DNA of 64,000 nt from Pseudochelatococcus sp047501465 (GTDB lineage: Bacteria; Pseudomonadota; Alphaproteobacteria; Rhizobiales; Beijerinckiaceae): assembly GCF_047501465.1 (NCBI RefSeq), contig NZ_JAZDRL010000002.1:496001-560000 (forward strand), written 5' to 3'. A program made the translations under genes and the position numbers. The notes under the pieces are model-generated. The model did not search any database, had not been told where the DNA came from, and saw nothing but the letters and a program-made list of their open reading frames with translations. Of the stretch, positions 9,726-18,773 are shown one piece after another. Position 1 is the stretch's first letter; every line of letters starts with the position of its first letter.

Positions 9726-12017
9726 TCACCCCATACTGGCTTGGGCTTCTACTACTGCGATAGCCGTCATGTTGACGATGCCGCGCGCTGTTACTGATTG
9801 GGTGAGAATGTGCGCGGGCTTTGCTGGCCCGAGCAGAATTGGCCCTACCGGCAACGCCTCCGCCAAGACGCGCGCGAACTGATACGCAATGTTTGCCGCA
9901 TCAAGCGTAGGCAACACCAGCACGTTAGCCGCACCTTTAAAGTTCGACGAAGGCATCACTCGCTCGCGAACAATCTGCGACAAAGCAGCATCCGCCTGCA
10001 TTTCACCATCCGCTTCCAGACCAGGCTCACGGGCACGCAAAATCGCAAGCGCCTGCCGCATCTTGCGAGCGGAAGCCGTGTCTGCTGAACCAAAGTTGGA
10101 ATGCGACAGCAGCGCCACACGTGGCTCGATACCAAAGCGGCGCACGTGAGCCGCGCATGAGATTGCTGTGTCAGCGAGCTCCTGCGCAGTTGGTTCGGCG
10201 CGGATATGCGTGTCAGCGAGGAAGTAGTGTCCCTTGGAGGTAATGACGAGACTCATCGCCGCAAAATCATCCACCCCCGGTGCCACGCCGATGATGTTAC
10301 GGATATGCCGCAGGTGCGAATCAAACCGCCCTTCAACACCGCAAATCAACGCATCAGCATCGCCACGCAACAGCGCGACAGCCGCAATCACAGTCTGATT
10401 GGTGCGCAACAAGGTGCGCGCAAGATCAGGCGTAATGCCTTTGCGACCAGCTGCTTCCAGATAGGTTGCAACATAATCGCGGTAGCGCGGATCATCTTCG
10501 GGGTTGACCAGATCGAAATGCTTGCCCGCTTCAATCGACAAGCCAAAACGCTTCAAACGTGCATCGACCACGGCAGGGCGGCCGATCAAAATCGGGCGTG
10601 CAATGCCATCTTCTATAACGGCCTGCGCCGCGCGCAGCACGCGCTCATCCTCGCCTTCCGCATAGATCACGCGCTTGGGTGCAGACCGCGCCTGACTAAA
10701 CAATGGCTTCATAATGAAGCCGGAACGAAACACAAATCCGGACAAGGAATCGCTATAAGCGTCAAAGTCCTCAATAGGCTTGCGCGCCACGCCTGATTCC
10801 ATCGCGGCCTTGGCAACGGCTGGTGCAATCCGCAGGATCAGACGCGGATCAAAAGGGTTGGGGATGAGCGATTCACTGCCGAAATTGGGCGTATCGCCCC
10901 CGTAAGCGCGGGCCACCACATCAGAGGGTGCCTCACGCGCCAGCTCGGCAATAGCCTTCACGGCCGCTGCTTTCATTTCCTCATTGATCTCGGAAGCACT
11001 GACATCGAGAGCGCCCCGGAAGATGAACGGGAAACAGAGAACGTTGTTCACCTGATTGGGATAGTCCGAGCGCCCGGTACAAATCATCGCATCCGGCCGC
11101 GTTTCGCGCGCCAGCTCCGGCATGATTTCGGGATTGGGGTTCGCCAGCGCCAGAATCAACGGCCTGTCGCCCATCTTCTTGAGCATCTCCGGCTTGAGTA
11201 CACCGGCAGCGGAAAGGCCGAGGAAAATATCGGCACCGTCAATCACGTCATTCAGGGTACGCTTGTCGGTCTTCTGTGCATAGACGGCCTTCCAGCGGTC
11301 CATCAACGCCTCGCGGCCCTCATAGACAACACCTTCGAGATCGCTCACCCAAATATTTTCACGCTTCGCGCCAAGCGAAACCAACAGATTAAGACACGCC
11401 AAAGCAGCAGCGCCCGCGCCAGAGGCAACGATTTTTACATCTTCAATATTCTTGCCAGCCAGCAGCAATGCGTTTGTCACCGCCGCACCCACGATGATCG
11501 CCGTACCGTGCTGATCGTCATGGAACACAGGAATTTTCATCCGCTGCTTCAGCTGCTCTTCAACCTCAAAGCACTCAGGGGCCTTGATATCCTCAAGGTT
11601 TATGCCGCCAAATGTCGGCTCCAGCGCCGCCACAACATTGACGAGACGCTCAACTTCGGTCTCCGCCACTTCGATGTCGAACACATCGATACCGGCAAAT
11701 TTCTTGAACAGCACCGCCTTGCCTTCCATGACAGGCTTTGAGGCAAGCGGGCCGATGTTGCCAAGGCCAAGCACCGCCGTGCCGTTCGACACCACCGCCA
11801 CCAGATTCTGGCGGATAGTGAGAGTGTCGGCTTCAGCGGGGCTCTCAACAATTGCTTCACAAGCAGCGGCAACGCCGGGTGAATAGGCGAGTGCAAGATC
11901 GCGCTGGTTGCCCAGTGGCTTCGTCGGCGTGATCTCCAGCTTCCCTGGACGGGGGTTGCGGTGGTAGAAGAGGGCCCCCGCTTTGAGATCCTGAGAGATA
12001 TTGCCGGTCATATGCAC
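9726..12017 (-). CDS. maeB: NADP-dependent malic enzyme with phosphotransacetylase-like domain
   Basis: A 763-residue two-domain malic enzyme that decarboxylates malate to pyruvate with reduction of NADP. The N-terminal catalytic part (about 1-425) shows LAYSPGVAAACEAI, LGLGNIGPLASKPVMEGK and PVFHDDQHGTAI. The C-terminal part (about 430-763) is the phosphotransacetylase-like module typical of the MaeB class, which is regulatory in known members. Together with pyc it interconnects the malate, oxaloacetate and pyruvate pools. The first ATG at 12017 has AAGGGG eight bases ahead; a second ATG lies two codons later. Repeat element B lies immediately downstream. Confidence 0.96.
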   Translation of the reverse strand: MHMTGNISQDLKAGALFYHRNPRPGKLEITPTKPLGNQRDLALAYSPGVAAACEAIVESPAEADTLTIRQNLVAVVSNGTAVLGLGNIGPLASKPVMEGKAVLFKKFAGIDVFDIEVAETEVERLVNVVAALEPTFGGINLEDIKAPECFEVEEQLKQRMKIPVFHDDQHGTAIIVGAAVTNALLLAGKNIEDVKIVASGAGAAALACLNLLVSLGAKRENIWVSDLEGVVYEGREALMDRWKAVYAQKTDKRTLNDVIDGADIFLGLSAAGVLKPEMLKKMGDRPLILALANPNPEIMPELARETRPDAMICTGRSDYPNQVNNVLCFPFIFRGALDVSASEINEEMKAAAVKAIAELAREAPSDVVARAYGGDTPNFGSESLIPNPFDPRLILRIAPAVAKAAMESGVARKPIEDFDAYSDSLSGFVFRSGFIMKPLFSQARSAPKRVIYAEGEDERVLRAAQAVIEDGIARPILIGRPAVVDARLKRFGLSIEAGKHFDLVNPEDDPRYRDYVATYLEAAGRKGITPDLARTLLRTNQTVIAAVALLRGDADALICGVEGRFDSHLRHIRNIIGVAPGVDDFAAMSLVITSKGHYFLADTHIRAEPTAQELADTAISCAAHVRRFGIEPRVALLSHSNFGSADTASARKMRQALAILRAREPGLEADGEMQADAALSQIVRERVMPSSNFKGAANVLVLPTLDAANIAYQFARVLAEALPVGPILLGPAKPAHILTQSVTARGIVNMTAIAVVEAQASMG

Positions 12018-12127
12018 GTCGCCCCTTTGTCTTTTGGCAAGATTCTATTCGTTATAACGTTTTCGCGTTTGAGCGCCGCTTCGTCAATGGCAAGCTCAAG
12101 CGCAGCATTGCGCTGGAGGAATAGCTG

Positions 12128-12748
12128 ATGCCCCTTTTGAGCCGGATAAAGCGCTGGCGCAACCCGCATAATGAAACACGCCTGTTTTTAGCACGCGATA
12201 TCCGCCGTTTTGGCTTTTCCATCGGTGCCCATAGCTATGGAAAGCCCAAGGTGCGCTTCGCTAATCAGGGACATCAGCTCATTATTGGTCGCTTTTGTTC
12301 GATCGCCGACAAGGTCGAAATTCTGCTCGGTGGCGGCCATCATCTGCACTGGACGTCAACATTCCCGTTTTCAGCCTTCCCCGATGTATGGCCTAATACC
12401 GAAACACTGCCGGACTACCGCGCCGGCGGCGGCGATGTCGTTATCGGCTCTGATGTGTGGGTTGGATCGGGAGCGATGATCATGCCCGGCGTCACCATCG
12501 GCCACGGCGCGGTGATTGCCGCGCGCGCAGTGGTGACGCGCAATGTTGCACCCTACAGCATTGTCACCGGCGTTCCCGCGCGTGAGGTGCGTCAGCGGTT
12601 TTCGCCCGATATCGTTGCGGGACTCATCGAAACAGCATGGTGGGAGTTATCAGACGCCACAATCGCTACGCTTCTCCCTCTGCTGCAAGGCGAGCGCGTT
12701 GAAGAGCTGATTAATGCTGTCAGACAGCTGCGGAATGGCGCCGCGTAG
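12128..12748 (+). CDS. CatB-related O-acetyltransferase
   Basis: A 206-residue left-handed beta-helix acyltransferase of the CatB/xenobiotic acetyltransferase group, which moves acetyl from acetyl-CoA to a hydroxyl. Visible are the active-site His region (GGGHHLHWTSTFPF, about 70-83), hexapeptide-like repeats (VVIGSDVWVGSGAMIMPGVTIG) and the end-cap SIVTGVPARE. The ATG follows GGAGGAAT closely. It converges on a membrane acyltransferase and a glycosyltransferase, overlapping the former by 29 nt at the 3' ends, so sugar or polysaccharide acetylation is more likely than antibiotic modification; that last step is inference. Confidence 0.88.
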   Translation: MPLLSRIKRWRNPHNETRLFLARDIRRFGFSIGAHSYGKPKVRFANQGHQLIIGRFCSIADKVEILLGGGHHLHWTSTFPFSAFPDVWPNTETLPDYRAGGGDVVIGSDVWVGSGAMIMPGVTIGHGAVIAARAVVTRNVAPYSIVTGVPAREVRQRFSPDIVAGLIETAWWELSDATIATLLPLLQGERVEELINAVRQLRNGAA

Positions 12749-13799
12749 CCACATGCATGAGGCGCCCCTTCAGCTTCAGAGCAGGTTGCTCGATAGCATA
12801 CCATGAGGCAGCAGCAATCACGGCCGACAGCACCATCGCCGGGCTGATCATCGCAGCAGCGCTCATAGTCGGGAAAAGAACGAAAAGCACCTGCTGCACA
12901 GGCCAGCCATAAAGATAAAGGCCATAAGAAAGATCGGGCCGGGGCGGCTTGCGCAACAGTGGCGCCATGCCCAGCGCCAGCCATAAGATGCCATAGCCTT
13001 CCGTCACAAACAGTAATGTGCGGTAAAGCGGTGTGTCAGCGCAAATCCAAGTAACCATAGCAAGAATGACGATGAAAAGAGCGCTAAAGCGCACCTTCTC
13101 GCGATAGAGATAAAACACACTCCCCAGCAGGAATATCAACGGCAGACGGATAGAAGTCTGCGTGCCTTTCGCAGCTTCGGGATACCAGATATCGAGCCCA
13201 AGGCATGCCACGACCAGCCCAACCACAAGCCCCAACACAACCATCCGATGGCGCAAAGCCCCCGCCACACCAAGCGCCAGCACCACGCCATAACAGATGA
13301 TTTCGTATTTCAGCGTCCAGACAGTGCCGAGCGGAAAGTGAAAAGGATTATCCGCGAACACACCAGGCAGGGGCGCTGTGCTTTTCAAGGTTGTCAACGT
13401 GGCCTGCACAAATCGCCAAAGCTGTTGATCACGCAGGTAATTCGCCAAGGGCAGCGTCGTCATGATCGGCCCCATCATGAAGGCACAGACAAACACAGCC
13501 GCAATGAGCGCTGGCGCAATACGCAACGTACGCGCGAGCATGTAATCAAGCGGACCACGGCGCACAAAACTCATGGTGACGAGAAAACCGGAAATGGCAA
13601 AAAAGCCATTCACCGCATGCTCACCAAGCGCGAAACCGGTAGAAGCGTGCAACGGCTCATCCGCACCATTGCCGGTACCCACGCTGAAAGCATGCGATAC
13701 AATTACCGCCAAGGCCAGAAAATGGCGCAGCAGGTGGAAATTATCACCACCACGCGCCATAGCTGATTCAATGCTCTGACCGCGCCAGAAGCTGCCCAT
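12720..13799 (-). CDS. Membrane acyltransferase 3 family protein (OafA-like)
   Basis: Polytopic protein of about 359 residues with roughly ten hydrophobic segments, matching the acyltransferase 3 family that O-acylates surface polysaccharides. The N-terminal signature HLLRHFLALAVIVSHAFSV carries the conserved Arg and His. The frame is open upstream, but the ATG at 13799 lies 2 nt after the stop of the glycosyltransferase, follows AAGGAT, and starts where the family usually starts. It forms an operon with that glycosyltransferase; substrate unknown. Confidence 0.88.
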   Translation of the reverse strand: MGSFWRGQSIESAMARGGDNFHLLRHFLALAVIVSHAFSVGTGNGADEPLHASTGFALGEHAVNGFFAISGFLVTMSFVRRGPLDYMLARTLRIAPALIAAVFVCAFMMGPIMTTLPLANYLRDQQLWRFVQATLTTLKSTAPLPGVFADNPFHFPLGTVWTLKYEIICYGVVLALGVAGALRHRMVVLGLVVGLVVACLGLDIWYPEAAKGTQTSIRLPLIFLLGSVFYLYREKVRFSALFIVILAMVTWICADTPLYRTLLFVTEGYGILWLALGMAPLLRKPPRPDLSYGLYLYGWPVQQVLFVLFPTMSAAAMISPAMVLSAVIAAASWYAIEQPALKLKGRLMHVATRRHSAAV

Positions 13800-13801
13800 C
13801 G

Positions 13802-14686
13802 TCAAGATCCTTCCTGACGCGGGCGCAAGCCCTGTCGTGCCAGCGCTGTTTGACCCCGCAACCACGAAAATGCTCCTGCAGCCGAGCCACCATAACGGGC
13901 CGCACGCTGACGATCCCAAATGAGCCAAGCGCCCATCGCCTTGAAGCTATTGACTACCGCCATGCCAAGCGCCGGGCTTTTCAGGCCATATTTGCGGCAG
14001 ATGTAAGCACGCGACCAAGCCAGGTGCCATCGCGCTGTAAACACACGCGATAGGTTTGGTGCCGTCGATGCACCGCGCTGATGACGCGCCGTCGCAGCAT
14101 GCACATGCACAAGCGAATACCCCGCATCAATAATGCGGCGGCACAGGTCATCATCTTCAAAGAAAAGAAAAATATTCTCGTCGAACCCACCGACCTGCAA
14201 AAATACATCGCGACGCACCAGCAGCACCGCGCCCGACAGGAACGGCACGCAGCAATCCCCTTCAGGAAAACGCCGCGTGGCTTTCTCGTTTTTCAGGTAA
14301 GGCGATAACAGCGAGCGGAACTGGAAGAAGAAGCGCCCGTCCGGCTCGATGATACGCGGCGCGAGCATTGCCGCATCCGGGTATAGCGTCGTTGCGTGCA
14401 TGAGGCGCTCAAGTGCGCCCTTATCAATCACCGCATCGGGATTGATAATCAGCACCCACTCACTTTGTGCGGCCTTCACGCCCATGTTGTTGGCGCGGCC
14501 ATAGCCTTCGTTTTGTCGATTGCTGATGATCTGCGCACGAAAAAATTCGGCAATGCCCAACGTGCCATCGCGGCTGGCATTGTTGACGACAATCGCCCGC
14601 GCTCCCTCCCTTGCCAAAGCCGTGAGGCAGGAAGGGAGGACGCTGGCGCTGTCGTAGCTGACGACGATGGCGTCAACCGCTTGCAT
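13802..14686 (-). CDS. Family 2 glycosyltransferase (rhamnosyltransferase-like)
   Basis: A 294-residue GT-A enzyme. The start VDAIVVSYDSASVLPSCL, the NNASRDGT loop, the INPDAV variant of the DXD motif near residue 83 and FFEDDDLCRR (about 178) are those of GT2 enzymes similar to dTDP-Rha:GlcNAc rhamnosyltransferases. A short hydrophobic stretch near 245-255 (MGAWLIW) could touch the membrane. Its ATG lies 1 nt after the aspS stop codon and the acyltransferase follows after 2 nt, so aspS, this gene and the acyltransferase may share a transcript. The sugar donor and acceptor cannot be told from the sequence. Confidence 0.88.
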   Translation of the reverse strand: MQAVDAIVVSYDSASVLPSCLTALAREGARAIVVNNASRDGTLGIAEFFRAQIISNRQNEGYGRANNMGVKAAQSEWVLIINPDAVIDKGALERLMHATTLYPDAAMLAPRIIEPDGRFFFQFRSLLSPYLKNEKATRRFPEGDCCVPFLSGAVLLVRRDVFLQVGGFDENIFLFFEDDDLCRRIIDAGYSLVHVHAATARHQRGASTAPNLSRVFTARWHLAWSRAYICRKYGLKSPALGMAVVNSFKAMGAWLIWDRQRAARYGGSAAGAFSWLRGQTALARQGLRPRQEGS

Positions 14687-14687
14687 A

Positions 14688-16502
14688 TCAGGCGGGCTTC
14701 TCTGGCAGGTTCAGCCGGATGTGCAGCTCACGCAGCTGCTTCGGCGTCACTTCAGAAGGCGCGCTCATCATGAGGTCTTCAGCGCGCTGATTCATTGGGA
14801 ACAACACAACCTCGCGGATGTTGGGCTCATCGCACAACAGCATGACGATACGATCCACACCTGGCGCGATACCACCGTGCGGAGGTGCGCCGTAGCTTAG
14901 TGCGCGCAGCATGCCGCCGAACTTCTCTTCGAGCACATCCTCGCCATAGCCCGCAATCGCAAAAGCCTTGCGCATGATATCGGGACGGTGGTTACGGATC
15001 GCGCCCGACGACAGCTCAATGCCATTACAGACAATGTCGTACTGGAATGCCTTGATGTCGAGAATGGTCTTCTCATCCGATGGATCGAGCGCCAGAAACG
15101 CTTCGGGGTCGAAGTTGGGCATCGAGAACGGGTTGTGCGAGAAATCGACGCGCTTTTCGTCCTCGTTCCATTCGTACATCGGGAAGTCGGTGATCCAGCA
15201 CAGGTCGAAGCGATCCTTGGCAGAAAGGTTCAGCTCATCGCCAATCCGGATACGCGCCGCACCTGCAAGCTTTGCTGCCTTCAACATCTCGCCAGCCGAG
15301 AAGAACACCGCATCGCCTGCGCCAACGCCAACCTTCCTGGCGATAGCAGCCTGCACGTCTGCAGGAATGAACTTGGCAATCGGGCCCTTGCCCACGAGTG
15401 CGCCGCTCTCTTCCTCGAACACAACATAGCCAAGGCCAGGCGCACCTTCACCGCGCGCCCAGTCATTCAGCTTGTCGAAGAATGAGCGTGGCTGGCTGGC
15501 TGCACCCGGCGCCGGAATCGCACGCACCACACCGCCTGATTCGATCACGCCACGGAACGCCTTGAACGTGACACCTTCGGACATGAACTCATCCGAAACA
15601 TCAGCAATAATCAGCGGGTTGCGCAGATCGGGCTTGTCAGAGCCATACTTCAGCATCGATTCCGCATAAGGAATGCGCGGGAACACCTTGGTGACCGGCT
15701 TGCCTTCAGCAAATTCCTCGAACACCCCGCGCAGTACCGGCTCAACAGCCTGGAACACGTCTTCCTGCGTGACGAAGCTCATCTCGATATCGAGCTGATA
15801 GAACTCACCTGGCGAGCGATCCGCACGCGCGTCTTCATCGCGGAAGCAAGGCGCGATCTGGAAGTAACGATCGAAGCCCGCGATCATGGTCAGCTGCTTG
15901 AACTGCTGCGGTGCCTGCGGCAAAGCGTAGAACTTGCCAGGATGCAGACGGCTCGGCACCAGGAAGTCGCGCGCGCCTTCTGGCGATGAAGCCGTGAGGA
16001 TCGGCGTCTGGAACTCGAAGAAGTCCTGCTCACGCATGCGGCGACGCAGCGAATCAATCACCTGCCCGCGGCGGATGATGTTCCGGTGCAGCTTTTCACG
16101 ACGCAGGTCGAGGAAGCGGTACTTGAGGCGCGTCTCTTCAGGATAAGTCTGATCGCCGAACACCTGCAGCGGCAACTCAGCCGCAGGGCCAAGCACTTCA
16201 ACGCTGGTGATGTCGACTTCCACCTTGCCGGTAGCAAGATCGGTATTTTCGGTGCCTTCGGGACGAGGGCGTACTTTACCGTCAATCTTCACAACCCACT
16301 CGGCACGCACGTGCGAGAGAGCTTCAAAGGCAGGCGAATCAGAATTGGCGACGCATTGCGTCAGACCATAATGATCGCGCAGATCGATAAAGAGCACGCC
16401 GCCATGGTCGCGGATACGGTGGCACCAGCCGGACAGGCGCACTTCAGAGCCGATATCGGTTTCGCGCAGGGCGCCGCAGGTGTGGGAACGATAGCGATGC
16501 AT
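14688..16502 (-). CDS. aspS: Aspartyl-tRNA synthetase
   Basis: Class II aminoacyl-tRNA synthetase of 604 residues, the length of the bacterial type with an inserted GAD domain. The anticodon-binding OB fold is at about 1-115 (LSGWCHRIRDHGGVLFIDLRD); class II motif 2 reads FRDEDARADRSPGEF (about 220) and motif 3 GGIAPGVDRIVMLL (about 553). Bacterial enzymes of this type from species lacking AsnRS are often non-discriminating; that cannot be judged here. It is divergent from rnd, an order kept in many Hyphomicrobiales. Confidence 0.98.
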   Translation of the reverse strand: MHRYRSHTCGALRETDIGSEVRLSGWCHRIRDHGGVLFIDLRDHYGLTQCVANSDSPAFEALSHVRAEWVVKIDGKVRPRPEGTENTDLATGKVEVDITSVEVLGPAAELPLQVFGDQTYPEETRLKYRFLDLRREKLHRNIIRRGQVIDSLRRRMREQDFFEFQTPILTASSPEGARDFLVPSRLHPGKFYALPQAPQQFKQLTMIAGFDRYFQIAPCFRDEDARADRSPGEFYQLDIEMSFVTQEDVFQAVEPVLRGVFEEFAEGKPVTKVFPRIPYAESMLKYGSDKPDLRNPLIIADVSDEFMSEGVTFKAFRGVIESGGVVRAIPAPGAASQPRSFFDKLNDWARGEGAPGLGYVVFEEESGALVGKGPIAKFIPADVQAAIARKVGVGAGDAVFFSAGEMLKAAKLAGAARIRIGDELNLSAKDRFDLCWITDFPMYEWNEDEKRVDFSHNPFSMPNFDPEAFLALDPSDEKTILDIKAFQYDIVCNGIELSSGAIRNHRPDIMRKAFAIAGYGEDVLEEKFGGMLRALSYGAPPHGGIAPGVDRIVMLLCDEPNIREVVLFPMNQRAEDLMMSAPSEVTPKQLRELHIRLNLPEKPA

Positions 16503-16683
16503 GACGGAATAAGCCAGTATGATGACAGGAAAAACGGAACGTCAGACACTTCTCGCGAAGCACCCGGACCGCGGGAGAAGTCCACGACAGGCCTCGCTTG
16601 TCAAGCATCACACCAAAAAAGACCGCTAAAAATGCATCTCCCCCCGCGACAAGCGGCCCCACCTCGTCTATAGCGAAGCGATT

Positions 16684-17829
16684 ATGGACCTGATTTCGAC
16701 CACCGAAGACCTCGCCGCCGCCTGTGCGCGCCTCGCCAAGCACCCCTTTGTCACCGTGGACACTGAGTTCCTGCGGGAGACGACGTTTTATTCGAAGCTT
16801 TGCCTGATCCAGATGGCAAGCCCGGATGAGGCTGTGCTTATTGATCCACTCGCATCCGGGATCGATCTTGCGCCCTTTTATGCGCTGATGGCCGATGAAG
16901 AAGTGGTCAAGGTATTTCACTCGGCGCGACAGGATGTGGAAATCATCTGGCAACGCGGCCAGGTCATCCCCAAACCACTGTTTGATACACAGGTCGCCGC
17001 CATGGTGTGCGGTTATGGCGATTCGGTTTCGTATGAACAGCTTTCAAACGACCTTGCCCATGCACGCATCGACAAATCATCACGCTTTACAGACTGGTCG
17101 CAGCGCCCACTCGATAATCAGCAGCTGATCTATGCCCAGTCAGACGTTACGCACCTGCGTACGATCTATGGCGCACTGGCAGCCGATCTTGCAGAAACGG
17201 GACGCAGCAGTTGGCTCGATGAAGAGATGGCAATCCTGACCTCACCCGCGACCTATGATCTCGCACCTGAAGATGCCTGGCTGAAACTGCGCGGGCGGGC
17301 AAAGAAGCAACGCGAAATTGCTGTGCTGATGGAAGTGGCTGCATGGCGCGAACGCGAAGCGCGCAGTCGCGATGTGCCACGCTCACGCGTGATGAAGGAC
17401 GACGCACTCGTCGATATCGCTGTGAGCGCCCCGCGCTCTGTGGAGGCAATGGGGCGTATGCGCTCAATTCCCAATGGCTTTGAACGCTCGCGCGCAGGCA
17501 CAGACATTCTGGCAGCAGTTGAACGCGGCCTTGCACGCAATCCCGACACCATCCCCGCATTTGAGCGCCCTAGAGGCCGCAATAACGCAAGTGCCGTGCT
17601 GGAAATGCTCAAGGTGTTGCTGAAAGGCATTGCCGAAACCGCACGCGTGGCCCCAAAGATTCTCGCCACTGTGGATGATCTTGAAGCTATCGCTTCTGAT
17701 GACAATGCCGACGTGCCTGCTCTCAAAGGCTGGCGGCGAGAGTTATTTGGCGAACGTGCACTCAAGCTCAAGCACGGCAAGCTCGCCATCGCTATCGACG
17801 GCAACCGGGTGATCGTCATCGAACGTTAA
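16684..17829 (+). CDS. rnd: Ribonuclease D
   Basis: A 3'-5' exoribonuclease of 381 residues that trims tRNA and other structured RNA 3' ends. The DEDD catalytic set is seen: VDTEFLRE (Asp/Glu, about 25), FHSARQDVEI (Asp, about 85) and YAQSDVTHL (Tyr/Asp, about 155). The HRDC domain follows at about 200-285, and a helical C-terminal part completes the protein. The 180-nt gap to divergent aspS should hold both promoters. A perfect hairpin terminator follows 57 nt after the stop codon. Confidence 0.96.
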   Translation: MDLISTTEDLAAACARLAKHPFVTVDTEFLRETTFYSKLCLIQMASPDEAVLIDPLASGIDLAPFYALMADEEVVKVFHSARQDVEIIWQRGQVIPKPLFDTQVAAMVCGYGDSVSYEQLSNDLAHARIDKSSRFTDWSQRPLDNQQLIYAQSDVTHLRTIYGALAADLAETGRSSWLDEEMAILTSPATYDLAPEDAWLKLRGRAKKQREIAVLMEVAAWREREARSRDVPRSRVMKDDALVDIAVSAPRSVEAMGRMRSIPNGFERSRAGTDILAAVERGLARNPDTIPAFERPRGRNNASAVLEMLKVLLKGIAETARVAPKILATVDDLEAIASDDNADVPALKGWRRELFGERALKLKHGKLAIAIDGNRVIVIER

Positions 17830-17886
17830 ATGTTGTGATCAGGTAATCCACCTGAGATCAGCGATGCAACTCACGTATAAAAGAAG

Positions 17887-17930
17887 TAGAGCGCTTTACG
17901 CCGATCGCGAAAGCGCTCTATTCTTATTTA
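17887..17930. terminator. Bidirectional terminator between rnd and element A copy 1
   Basis: Perfect 11-bp inverted repeat TAGAGCGCTTT / AAAGCGCTCTA (17887-17897, 17910-17920), with T-rich sequence on each side. It can end rnd on the plus strand and the small membrane-protein gene on the minus strand, whose stop codon lies 8 nt away. Confidence 0.85.
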
Positions 17931-18242
17931 CTCCCCACGAAACGGCGCAATCTGGCCAGCCTCCCGTGGAAGATTGAAGTGATTTTTATCCAGCAGCCTG
18001 TCAATCTTGCGATTGATATCCCGCTGGAACTGCTTCCACTCCCTGCAAGGAGCCCCATCAAACGCATATTGCGCCGGCAGGAAGCGATAGAATGGCTGCA
18101 TGAGCGCAACCACAGTTTCCTTGAATAGATAGGCCACACCAAGCACAACCACGCATGCCCCAACGCCAAGCAACGCTTGAACCCAAGGTATGAGTTGCGC
18201 GTAAAGTATCAGTAGATTTCCATCAACATATTGATCGACCAC
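17928..18242 (-). CDS. Small membrane protein of element A, copy 1
   Basis: Unknown 104-residue protein, paralogous to the genes at 28869, 48229 and the broken one at 39359. The N-terminus (LLILYAQLIPWVQ) leads into one transmembrane helix (about 19-42), then a loop and a charged tail (EWKQFQRDINRKIDRLLDK), ending in APFRGE. The GTG at 18242 is chosen because it follows AAGGGGAG at normal spacing and aligns with the GTG starts of the paralogues; the frame is open further up but crosses the leader hairpin. Against copy 4, the 18 codons of EWKQFQRDINRKIDRLLD show about eight synonymous and no amino-acid changes, a sign of selection on the protein. Function unknown; a small inner-membrane regulator, toxin or phage-derived factor are all open. 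Confidence 0.75.
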   Translation of the reverse strand: MVDQYVDGNLLILYAQLIPWVQALLGVGACVVVLGVAYLFKETVVALMQPFYRFLPAQYAFDGAPCREWKQFQRDINRKIDRLLDKNHFNLPREAGQIAPFRGE

Positions 18243-18478
18243 GGTAATAACTCCCCTTCCAAGATGAAGAGGCCACCAGAAAACGCATCCTTGCGAGTGC
18301 ATGCTGGTGGCCGGGAGAGTTAGCAAACCGTAAGAGCACGGCCGCGCTGGCCTTTAGGCAAGCCCTGAACATAGCCAGCGCCTCCCCGGCCATAAAGCAA
18401 GGGAGGCACCATTACGGTTGGCACCAACCGACTCTTAAGAGGTTGCTACGCCCCAGACCCACAGGATTGCAGATCCAC
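18243..18478 (-). ncRNA. Structured leader RNA of element A, copy 1
   Basis: Untranslated leader of about 235 nt upstream of the small membrane-protein gene. Pairings seen (plus-strand coordinates): outer stem 18321-18326 with 18443-18448 (TAGCAA/TTGCTA); inner closing stem 18331-18336 with 18432-18437 (TAAGAG/CTCTTA); three enclosed hairpins, CGCTGGC/GCCAGCG (18345, 18374), CCTCCC/GGGAGG (18381, 18401) and CGGTTGG/CCAACCG (18415, 18424). Next comes hairpin GGCCACCAG/CTGGTGGCC (18271-18279, 18304-18312). Flanking it are the Shine-Dalgarno at 18251-18258 and an anti-Shine-Dalgarno at 18313-18321, able to form about eight pairs. The closing stems differ in sequence among copies 1, 2, 4 and 5 but pair in each. 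Confidence 0.78.
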
Positions 18479-18483
18479 CTTTA

Positions 18484-18511
18484 GACATAGTGGGTTCAGG
18501 ATTGATGTCAA
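18484..18511 (-). promoter_or_regulatory. Sigma70-like promoter of element A, copy 1
   Basis: On the minus strand TTGACA (18506-18511), a 16-bp spacer and TATGTC (18484-18489). The same arrangement occurs in copies 2, 3 and 4 at the same distance from the structured leader. Confidence 0.7.
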
Positions 18512-18773
18512 ACGGGAAATGGGCCGAGACCTTTGTAAACATGAGCCCCAAAGATCAAAAATTCTGCTGCATTCTAATAGAGTTTTCTCGCACGCTTACA
18601 TAGATTTTTGAGTGAGCTCGCAAAAGACGATCTTCCGTTGTGACATGTTGCAGTGAATGAAATTCTCCACACAAAAGACCGATTCCAAAAATCTTAAATC
18701 CGGACAGAGCGACGATAGGGATTTAAACTGAAACCAATAAGAAAATCCCTGTAGAATTTAAGGCTGGAAATAA

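Noticed and set aside
12018..12127. Open frame running into the CatB-like gene that could be the 3' end of a lost gene
   Set aside because: Only about 40 codons, no start and no recognisable family; more likely chance plus promoter DNA.
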